From positions 24,834,213 to 24,898,212 of the forward strand of contig CM067089.1 in NCBI GenBank assembly GCA_034008185.1: a stretch of 64,000 nt of DNA. The letters are read 5' to 3'. Origin of the DNA: Gorsachius magnificus (Eukaryota > Chordata > Aves > Pelecaniformes > Ardeidae). Shown piece by piece: positions 23,701-33,322 of this stretch (positions within the stretch are counted from its first letter, which is position 1; each line of letters begins with the position of its first letter). The notes beneath the pieces are model-generated. The model made no database searches. It saw nothing but the letters and a program-made list of their open reading frames with translations, and was not told the DNA's origin. The position numbers were made by a program, and so were the translations under genes.

Positions 23701-26570
23701 CTCTTCTTTTTGGGGTGTTGGCTTGGAGAGCACTTATTAGCCAGTGGTTTTACCACATTGCTAAAATTAATTTCCAAATTAATGTAAAATTAAATCACAG
23801 ACTTCTACTTCTATGGAGAATAGTAGCCACTGGAAATAAGGAAATCTTGCTTGCCTCTGTCCAGTGACATGAATGTTAATAATAACCTCTAGCCCAGGTT
23901 AATATCAGGGTCAAGAAAATATCAGTCAGAACTGTGATTTATATGATCAACTATAGAATTTAAACACTGAGTTCTCATTAATCTCAGTGATAATTATTTA
24001 GCTAAATCCCCATAGCCTTTCAAAGATATGCCAGTTTCCTACTACTATTTTTGTCATGTTCATACATAGTGACAGATTTTGTAAAACTTCTTTCTTAAAT
24101 GAAAAAAACCCTGACATGCCATACTGATGAATAGCAGTAAAAACTTAGAAGACAACCTGATTAGATTTCCTATGGTAGAAGTATATTATCAAACAAAATA
24201 CAGGTTTTGAAATGCAACACCCCAAAAGAAGTACAGTAGGCTGAAAATTCCCATAATGAGAAATCCATGAGCCTAAATATTTGGTGTTTTTGATTTGCTC
24301 ACTTCCTCAGGTTAATGTTTCTTCAACATGTTTCCAATTCTTTTTTTTTTCCAGCTGAATTGGTAGTTGTACTTTCAAAGGTGATGATTTGCAAATGATG
24401 ATTTCCAGCCTACTGTATTCTGTGTATGGCAGAATGTCCATCAAGATGCCTGTAGGTGACATTAGTAGCGCAATGATTCAAAATGCAGCCTGACAGCATT
24501 TCAATCAATTCATTTTTCAACACTAGACATCAAATATACATTGCAAACCCAGCACCTGCTCTACTTGTAGCGTGACATCAAATAGGTTAGCCTCGGGTCC
24601 TAAGACAGAGGCTGTCTCTTGAACTGCTACGTTAAGAATTGACTTTGGCAATGATACTCTTGAAGATTAACACTCCACCAAAACTGGCGCTCAACCTACA
24701 ATACAATCTAATCCCTTCACTCCTTGTGTTTCTCTCTCTCAGCACAGCCCACGGGAGCTCTGTCTCTGCTAGATGAGCCAGCCAGAGTCCAGCTCTTAAC
24801 CTCACGCTGTAGAGATTCACTTTTACAGCAAAGGTGTCAGCAGAATGGCAGCCTTACGTCTATAAAAGTTTGCCCCAGGTCTGAGCTCCTTGGGGTCAGC
24901 TTCTTCCTTTTAGTAACAGCTGCATTACAGTACCCCTAGAGGCACCTTGGGGTGGCAAATTTTGCAACTCTTCATGCTGTCTTGGTGGGTGTATCAAGAC
25001 CTACCTTTTTTAAACAGCAGGGGAAGCACTAGGTTAATATCCAGCTCCTGTGACCCTGCTCTCGAGATGAAGAGGTCTAGCTACTGCCATCCCAGGACTT
25101 TTTTGTCTTTTGCTAGGGATCAAGTTAATGGTGCCCTTCTAAGTCCTCATTTCACTTTTGTACTTTAGGCTGAAGTAAGGTCTACTCCTTGACCCACAAC
25201 AACCTATACTGTGTCTGCTGGATCTTCTGAGTCAGATCCATAATTCCCTCTAAATGGGAGGACAACTAGCTACAGTCAAACACCATGGAGGTCCTTGAGA
25301 AAGCAGGCAGGCGCTGGAGATGCCCAGGATTTCAAATTCAGAGTAATAAAAAAGGCATCCCAGCACTCATAAACCTTAGAAGGATGGCGTGAATCCCCCT
25401 CCTTCTGTTCTGTTTGCTAGGAGGCTTTGGTGCTGATGGCATAAATCAGGAGGATGAACATCTGGGAGATGAATCAGACGATATAGTACTGGAAAGGCGT
25501 TGTCAGATGGTTGCAACAGTGGTGTACCCAAGGGCTTGCAGACCACTGTGCAGGTGTAGTTTGGGCCTTCAGAGGGGACCCTTGGAGACAGGAGTGGGGA
25601 CCCAGGTGCGACAGGTTTATAAGGAGAAAGTTTTGATGTGACCTATTTACCAGGTACATCACCACCACGCCTACCTGTGCTGTAGAAGATGTGATCTTTT
25701 ATGCCTATAGGGACAACACCTGGTTCAGTCCTGACTGAACCCCAGGCACTAGGCAGGATGGTGCTGGTCACATTAGCACACTGATCCCACAGTCAAGGAT
25801 TGCAGGTTTGTGTTTCTCATACGGGGCAATGTCTTCCTTGCAGCACACACAGTGAAACGGATGACAGCTGCTCTGACCATTAGCTTTGAGCCCAAAGTGG
25901 GCAGGAGCTTTGTGTCCCCTCAACCTGCAGGAACCACCTTCAGTCGCATTCCTGGAGCTCCTCAGAGGGCACTGCCCAGGTTATTGCTGCCACTCTTTGC
26001 AAGAGACACTCCACATCAGGAATGCAAGTGCAGTGGGAGATATATATCCCATGTGGCACAAACGGGGTTAACGTAGGGGCCCATAACCTTCACAGATGAA
26101 TCAAACAGCTGAGTAGAAAAAGCTGTCATAAATACTTGCAGTCCTCGCAGAGTTAATGGAGGAAGAGGAATGCTGTCTTAGAAGATGATGCAGTAGAAGC
26201 AATGTATGGATAGACTTAATGAAAGGTAGGAAACTGTATAGAGGTGGGAGAGATGATTCAGAACTGGTTAACCCAGTGTCTTTGGGGTGGAGGGATACTT
26301 TTGTCTCTGAGGAGTGACCAAATCTCTTCACAGTGGAAATGTTGGGCTCTGGAAATAGGCTGGATGCTGCTAAATCCCAGGGTAGGGCAAGGTCCCCGCA
26401 GGCCTGCTCCGTCTGCTCGTTGGGACATTCATCTGACTGCTGCATTGTTAGCATGCAGGCTCCCAGATGGTAAAAGGACTCACAAGCTAGCCTGAGTGCT
26501 TCCTGGGGACACAGATGTGCTCTGAAGATTGCTTTGGTATTTATGTGAAACGAATGCTTTTTATTAAGAA
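20785..26570. other. Non-coding segment with a GC-richer pyrimidine block
   Basis: No supportable gene. Between about 22430 and 22960 the sequence is richer in G+C than its surroundings and full of CCTG, CTCC and CTGACT words; it could be an old unclassified repeat or a local composition shift. At 24383-24403, a short GATGATTT direct repeat overlaps the 10-bp palindrome ATTTGCAAAT, an octamer-like word. Open frames at 21286-21805 and 25414-26454 show no domain. Confidence 0.45.
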
Positions 26571-26945
26571 GTGTTGAAACTAATAATAAATATTTATAAA
26601 TTACTTTAGTGAATTAAATTATTGACGTAAAGCAAACACAAATATTTCTTAGGAAAGTGAATAAACATATAAAGCTACATTACTTTGTAAATTAATTCAT
26701 TAGTATTTATTACAGGAAATTACAATCAATTATTAAGCATTATGATGGCTTGCTTGGAGAATGGATATATTATTTTCCCTATTATTAATAACTTCAATTA
26801 CCAACTTTAAGTACTGGTGATTTCCCCCACACATCCCAGGGCACTAATTTTTATACTGCATCTAAAATATACTTAAGTGTTTTTGTTTTGGGTAGCTTTG
26901 TAGTACACAATAAGTAGTCGAAAATAAAGTTAATTTCCTAGTTGC
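26571..26945. other. AT-rich block with many ATTA/TAAT words
   Basis: About 13 ATTA or TAAT words occur at 26580-26745, some as AATTAATT. In sequence this AT-rich roughly 8 would be expected by chance, so the excess is modest. The stretch is not a simple repeat and resembles vertebrate conserved non-coding DNA with homeodomain-type cores, but I cannot measure conservation. Confidence 0.3.
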
Positions 26946-29900
26946 TACGTGGAAATAGAAGCTCCGGGTGTCCCTTAATCAGTTATGATCTAGCTTGGGA
27001 GAGCTGGTTTGTATTGTGCAATAAGAAATGTCTTCTGTATCATAACCAAAATGCCAAGAGGCCAGGTTTCCTCCTGTCCTTTCTGCCATCAAACAAGGGT
27101 TTATACGCTCAAAAGCTTGCTGCCCTTACACCTACTGTATTAAATTGGTCTAAGAAAATATATTGCCTCAAAAATGTCTGTAGATTATGATGGCCTCACT
27201 GTTGTACCTATGATTAGCCTTGATGTTAACCTGGTTGTCCCTACTACAGCCTTGTAGACCTCCAGTAGTTAGACCTATTACACAATATTCAGACAATCAG
27301 TTTTCAGGTATCCTCATTTGTCAAGTAGATGCATAACCCGAATGTAATTTTTTGGCTTGTCACCACAGGTCTTCACATCCCCAAATCTGTGCTCTAGTTC
27401 TCTTCCCACATTCCCTCCTCTAGCACTAATGTGCTCTGATCTCTCAGGTTTCTCCTTCTGACTTCTTAGCTACCCAACTGTGTGCTTGGGACACACAAAC
27501 TCTCACGTAGACATGAACATTTTCACTTCTCAATTACCACAATTAACTTTGCACCCAGTATCTTGGTAGAAACGGGGGTGCCTGTCCACCGTACCTCTGA
27601 TCACCCCACCCTCTCGCAGGGTAGTGCAGCACCCACCTGAACCCCAGTCATCCTTACAGTCTCCCACAGCCCCCCTGCTGATGGGAGCAATGGCAGCTAG
27701 GAGCTGTTGCCATCCTTTCAGTGCCCAGGCAATCAGCACACAACCCATAGCCAAAGTGAATGAAGGTGCTAATGAGGACACCTGCATTGATTTGGTGGTG
27801 ATATTCAGCTGTTGAACCACTCACCAGACTATAAAAGCAGCAAGGTGGCTTAACAGAGTATTTTGCTTAATACTGAGGAGCAAAGGCACTGTCTGTGTAT
27901 GGTTGGGTTGCTTTATGGTACCTCATAAAGTGCTTTATGCTAGAGCAAAGCATAGTTATTCTAGTTTTACTAGAAGTGGGATTTAAAAATACATGTAATT
28001 AAATTTTTACACATTCTTCTGTGAGTTGCTAAATAACTTCAGTGCCACTAAGTGAACAGATCGTGAATGTTGTGAATAGGTTTGGCTATCTGGAGGGGAG
28101 TAAGGGCGGGATGTTATAGTAGAGCTCTTTTTAGGTTCCTCAGTTTTTTTCTTACATTTTCAACACAGAGAAGTGAATGAATTCTTTGCGAAAGTTGCTG
28201 GATGGACAACTCCTGTTTTATTTTCACAGGTCCTGGAGGAACAGCAGTGGATTCCCCTGCCTTGCTTCACCTCTCAGGCTGGCTCCCTGTGTGTGTCTCG
28301 CACATAAGGAGCCCTGTTTGATCACTACCCTACTTTTCAGTTGAGACTATCTAAGGTTAAGTGTTTTCTTCGTGGGGAAGCAAAGCATTTCTCCTTTGTT
28401 TTTCTGTCAGTAGGAGTGGTTGGCCATTGAGTACGTATGACCAAGTCAGCTGATGCAGACCAACGAATGCTGATGTGATGCTAATAGTTTGTATTAGCAA
28501 TAAGTGTGCGATTTTACTAATGCCCTCTGAATAATCATTTTGCATTGAAGTATTTTCTAAGCAGGAATATAAAAAAAAGTTGCCTGGAATTTGCTATATA
28601 AAGTTATGTGATGAACATGCACTGATTTGGCAGAGCTGTTATTTTATTAAATCAGTTATTGTCATGCTTTCAGTTCTGATGCATTTACAGTAATGATTTC
28701 CCTCTAGGAAGACTTGACTGAGATGGGGTCCTTTGCATTCTATTGTAACAATTAAATTTTTTTTTTTTTATACATTTTAAATGGTAATTTCTTGCAGCAA
28801 AGCACTTTGATATGCTCTGGTCAGATGGAAGACATCATAGAAGAACTCTGCTGCTGTCAGAATTGAATGAATGCTGAAAAATGTAAGTAATGATTCAAAT
28901 TTAGAAATAATTTAACTTAAGCTGGATTTGTGCTGTCGTTGCTTAATGCAGTAGTGTTTGAAAGACTTGGTCACAAACTGGAACCCTGCTGTGCTAGAAG
29001 CTGTATTGACACTGGACAAAAAGGTAGCCACTGCTCTGAAGTGCATCCAGTTTTCCTGCAAACTTTTAAGGAATTAGGTTGGAGGTTCATTTTGTTTGCT
29101 TGCTTTGGTGCTTGCTCTGGCTTTTTTGTTTTCTTCTTTCCTGAATGATAACAAGGGTTTATATTGAATGCAGGTGTTGTTTTAATTGCCTAGAATACAC
29201 GTAGGTGGTGTTATCTGAAGGCTTCATCCACTGAGGTTAAGGAAAACCCTTTCCTTCTCTGCTCTGCAGCAAGTTCTCTGTTCTTTGACTATCTTACTTC
29301 ACATTCTTAAACATGTGCAAAAACCGTGGTAAATCTGAATGAGGGCAAGTGTACCGACCAGCGGCTAGACTAAGTGTATTTCAAAAGGGGCACAGTCATC
29401 CTCAATCTGTTCCCAGCAATCCTTGCCTGACCTCCAAAACCAGAACTACAGAATGTGGCGTTTTCAAATAAGGCAAAAAAGTTGTGGCTGTTTCACTGCC
29501 AATACTTACCTTGTGTGTATAATTGCTCCATGATATTGGAGGCAAAATTAGAAAACCAGTGGTATTCCAGAAGGGACTAAGCCTGCTCTGCTGGGACTGT
29601 TCAGCTTCACAAAAATATTGTATTCTCAGCATTCATCTGCTAAACCTGATCTGAAGGTCATTTGAGGTCTGGAGCCGATAGAAGTTTTTCTATTCGCCTT
29701 GGGGGCAGAATTGGGTCTTAAATGATCTAAGACTTTCCTTTCCCCAGAAAGGGGCCTACATTCACTTGCACAATTATTTGGTGTGAACTAAATTTAAACT
29801 CTGTAACCAGCTAATAAATTTAAAACAGTTAAATTTGTTTTTCCTAGCAATGGGGCTTTAGCCAAGGCCCGTGAGATTCAGAAAGGGAAATGTGTGTGTG

Positions 29901-31085
29901 TCTACATAGGTGTGCATAATATGTGTGCATATGTATAGTAGTAAAGCTTAAATTGTACCTTTTGAGTACTTTTGATATTAATTTGATTAGTATATAGATA
30001 CGAATGTAAATAACTCCATAGGATTTCTCCATAAGGCATAAATGAGAGGAAGACCTATTTGCAGACATATTTTACGTACTGAAAAAGATGAAGTCTAAAC
30101 AATTTAAGACTTCTGAAGTTTTTTCTACTTTTTCAGAATATGAATAGCAAAGGCCAAAGGTGTTAGATGTATGCTTTTGCTCATCTCATTATAGTGTTAA
30201 ATACTGACAAAGTAACTGAGTAAATTATTTGAATATATACTCAGCCCTAATTATTCTGTGTTGTGGTTCACTGAATTCAAAAAATGAATTCCACTGAGCA
30301 GATCTCTACTTGCAAAGGTATACGTTTCGTTGGGTGATGCTGTATTTCCTCTATGGTCTGAAAATTACCCAGTGTTAGATAACATTTCAATTCCCTAATA
30401 AGTATTTTGCACTAGCTTATCTATTTGGTTAAATGTTTTCCCATTAATATAGTAAAGCTGTTACCTGCTCTGATAGCCACCAAGGTACATCTAGATTGTT
30501 ATAAAGGCCTCTGGTAGCCCCACGATCCTTTGTAATTAAAATGGTTTGGGTTTAGTGTCTTTTAAGTAGCTGTAGTGGCCCTAAGCATGCAAAGAAGGCG
30601 TAGAAAATGAAGCATTGGGGTGGAAGCTCACAGGGAGGGGGAATGAAATGATCAAATGGATTAGACAAGATGGATGGGGAAAATAATATCGGTAGCATTG
30701 GTTGTATCTCAGTTGGATGTATAGTTGATTCCAGTTTGCTGGATGTCTGATACAGTCAGTATCACACCTGTGGGTGGAATCATAGAGGCAAAACAGTGTG
30801 TGCTCTGCCCTGGGGAACCCGCATTGCAAAATGTGCGTGTAATGGCCAAGGGAAGGAAAAGGAGGTAATGCTACTTCTGCTGTCACTTGGCGATTCACTC
30901 CTCTCTCTTAATTATATATGTGTCTGTGAGAGCAGCTTTGATAAGTGCTGGGCTGATAATTAGCAGAGGATGCTTGAGAGTGCCTACAGACTAGGAAAAA
31001 AATGTGACAACAGTGATTTCTACTTGCATGAAAAAAGCAGTGCTATCTTTTATAAAGGGCTGTATAAAAGGCAGAGGGAGGGGTC
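26946..31085. other. Non-coding segment, no gene recognised
   Basis: No supportable gene. A run of about 14 T lies near 28756. A short TG run and interrupted TG/CA words lie at 29891-29935, too short to call a microsatellite. The AT-rich text at 28550-28700 again looks like possible conserved non-coding sequence. Frames up to 105 codons (30581-30898, minus) show no domain. Confidence 0.5.
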
Positions 31086-31165
31086 AGTTCCACAGCTGGT
31101 GTAAGCTGGCATGGCTCATTGACTTCCATGGAATTGGGTTGCTCGCTACCAGCTATAAGGCCCCA
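31086..31165. repeat. Palindromic amniote repeat relic
   Basis: CACAGCTGGTGTAAGCTGGC, ATGGCTCATTGACTTCCATG and then CTACCAGCTATAAGGCCCC follow the widespread repeat whose arms read CTCAGCTGGTGTAAATCAGC, CATTGACTTCAATGGAGCTA and TTTACACCAGCTGAGGATCT with GGCCC at the end. The outer AGCTGGT and ACCAGCT arms remain exact reverse complements, and CATTGACTTC is intact in the middle. This is the best-kept member in the window. The family name is not assigned. Confidence 0.55.
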
Positions 31166-31209
31166 AATGCTACTCAGGTATTGGGACAATGTGTTTGATG
31201 TGTCTTTGA

Positions 31210-31231
31210 TCATGCAAGTCAAATTGCATGA
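31210..31231. repeat. Inverted repeat, 8-bp arms, octamer-like
   Basis: TCATGCAA and TTGCATGA are perfect reverse complements separated by the six bases GTCAAA. Each arm holds an ATGCAA word, the POU-specific half of the octamer motif, so the arrangement resembles a paired POU site. An 8-bp palindrome is also expected by chance many times in 64 kb. Confidence 0.85.
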
Positions 31232-31944
31232 GTCATTACTCAGAGCACAGAAGAAAGTTGTGGTTTCAAAAGTTGCTCTCTTCCCCATGAAATGTTTGCC
31301 CTAGGAGTCCTGGAATAAAGTTAAGAAAGCATCAGAAGCCACAAACTTCTCCCTGAGGAAATTTATAGGAGGGAACTGACAGACAAGGGTGAAGCATATT
31401 CATGATGTTAGGGTCAATCTCATTCACTTTGTCTTGGCCCAAGATACGTTTCCACCTGTTGTTTTCTATGCCTGTGAATTCCCTGAAACTGCCACAAGTA
31501 TAAACCAAATCCATTTTGGTCTGCAAGCAGTATTTCAGCCTTTTAGGCTTGGGGGATACTTGTTCTGCTTATTAATTTTGTGCTGTAGGTGGATTCATAC
31601 AGATGGTGAGATAGGGCAAGAAGATTTATGTTTAGATTTATTGGGGGAGCCTATTTTTCCACTCCTCGCTGACATCAATAGGGTTGCATGGTCTATTCAC
31701 TCCATCAGAAAGTGCACCCTGAGAAAGTATGGAGAGGGCCCAGACTGCAGTCCTGCCTTCAAACAGGTCACAACTCCATTGTTCTGGAACAATAAAGGTT
31801 TTATAAACAAAGGCTGACTAGAAAGATTGTGAGTTATGACACTACAAAGAGCCTTGCTGAAAGCAATACAAGGCAAAAAAGAAGCAGGGTAAGGCATAGA
31901 AAAATGGTTATAAACATTAAGTTAAATCCCAGGTCTTGAGTGAG

Positions 31945-32005
31945 GTGTGGATCCATTGATGTCGGAGGAACTGTGCTACCTTACAGTAGTGATGAAGTTG
32001 GTCTG
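31945..32005. repeat. Palindromic amniote repeat relic
   Basis: TCCATTGATGTCGGAGGAAC, TGTGCTACCTTACAGTAGTG and ATGAAGTTGGTCTG parallel the repeat words CATTGAAGTCAATGGAGTTG, then TTTACACCAGCTGAGGATCTGG. Only one arm and the core survive. It lies about 0.8 kb from the relic at 31.1 kb and just upstream of another at 32.1 kb. Confidence 0.42.
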
Positions 32006-32062
32006 TTGGTGTTTACACCACACAGTGTATGTGCTGTACAGTTAAAGTGAAAATAAATGTGT

Positions 32063-32158
32063 AGGCACAGCAGTACTTAAAAACCTGATTACTGCTGACT
32101 TCAAAGGCATTGCTCGCATGCTTCAAGATAGGCATATACTTAGGCTTCTTGTTGGGGA
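32063..32158. repeat. Palindromic amniote repeat relic (CATGCTTAAAGTTAAG type)
   Basis: The right half is clear: GCTGACTTCAAAGGCATTGC, TCGCATGCTTCAAGATAGGC, ATATACTTAGGCTTCTTGTT and GGGG, against the repeat words CATTGACTTCAATGGGACTA, CTCACATGCTTAAAGTTAAG, CACGTGCTTAAGTGCTTTGC and TGGATCGGGG. A decayed left arm (GCACAGCAGTACTTAA) precedes it. The 121-codon open frame at 32118-32483 starts inside this relic, which argues against that frame being a gene. Confidence 0.58.
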
Positions 32159-33014
32159 CTTGAAAGAGGCTGTGGATGATGCCCTTCTACTTGCATTGCC
32201 TATCGCAGTCATCTCACGTTACCTTGTTACTATTTCCAATGACCATCTGTTGCCTTTCATCATAAATTTAGCACCATCCCTACAAACTCTCCCATCGGCA
32301 AGGCCTGCTGCCGTTACTCATGGAGGTAACTTATGTGGAAGTATTTTTGCACTTCTGGAACGTGCCCCCTTGAGGCATGACTGTCTCTTTGCTGCACACC
32401 ATGCAGCACCTGGTGTAACGGGTGGGTGTAAAGCAATGCGAGCGAGTTATTGGTGCCGCTCTTGGTTGGGGTGGCACAAGTGAAGGATGCCCTGGGAAAT
32501 ACAGAGCACAAGAGGAAGTCTCTTGAATTCAAACAGCTGATGTGTTGAAGGCATTCAGACTTCTATATATTTGAAATTAAAAATAATTTCACTACGGTAA
32601 GCTGGTTAACTTATCCTTTGTGCACAGACATTTCAATGTTCTCTTTATCTAGGTATTATTCAGTAGAGGGGAAATTATCAGCATTTCAATCCATCCCACC
32701 AAAATCAAGAAACTTTCCCTCTTCAGAGCTGTTCTTTAAATGTAAATTTTTTTTCTCTCTTTTGGAACTGTAGGTCTCTGAAAAAGCAAGCTCATATTAC
32801 TTTGCTATATGAACTGCTAAGGTTTTTAATTTTGGTTGCTGGTGCCCAGAGGACGAGTAATCAGTTATTAAGCTAATCAGCCTTATGTTGTAGTGCATCG
32901 GCTTGAGGTTAGTGTTAAAAATCTGGCATAAGTATTTGCAATCTTTCTGTGTTGCTGGAATGCAATGCTTTTCCATGTGAAGATCAACTTAATAAGCAGA
33001 TTTAATCTGACACT
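32159..33014. other. Non-coding segment, no gene recognised
   Basis: No supportable gene. The open frame to 32483 continues past the repeat relic but has no recognised domain. The rest, about 32540-33010, is AT-rich unique sequence with scattered TTATTAAGCTAATC-type words. Confidence 0.5.
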
Positions 33015-33049
33015 GGGGGGAGAGGAGGAGGGGGGTCAGGGCAGAAGGG
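33015..33049 (+). other. G-quadruplex-forming motif
   Basis: G6 at 33015-33020, G6 at 33030-33035, then two GGG tracts near 33039 and 33047. The loops are about 9, 3 and 5 bases and contain extra GG steps. Weaker than the cluster at 17.8 kb because of the long first loop. Confidence 0.5.
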
Positions 33050-33289
33050 ATTGAAACCTGCCGTGCACTAGACTTCCACCTCTATAGCTATGGCAAACAG
33101 TTTTTACCGAATGAAAGGTTTGGGATATATTTCAGTAAAACAGGTGGTCAAAATGCTAGGAAATAGCAATTTAGAAGTTGCCACTCTTCTGCTGTCTTTT
33201 TTTTTCAATGCATCTATATAAAGAGCATCCAAGAAGGCTCTGTGCACCTGTTTAGAAACATTATAATTAACTACCTCTCATTTGTTAAT

Positions 33290-33322
33290 AAGTGGATAAC
33301 AAAGGATTTAAAGTATCCACTT
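33290..33322. repeat. Perfect inverted repeat, 9-bp arms, NKX2-like
   Basis: AAGTGGATA at 33290-33298 and TATCCACTT at 33314-33322 are exact reverse complements with a 15-base spacer. Each arm carries AAGTGG/CCACTT, the core of NKX2-class homeodomain sites. A GTTAATAAG word, similar to an HNF1 half site, abuts the left arm. The spacer length happens to equal that of the inverted repeat at 17.6 kb. Confidence 0.88.
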
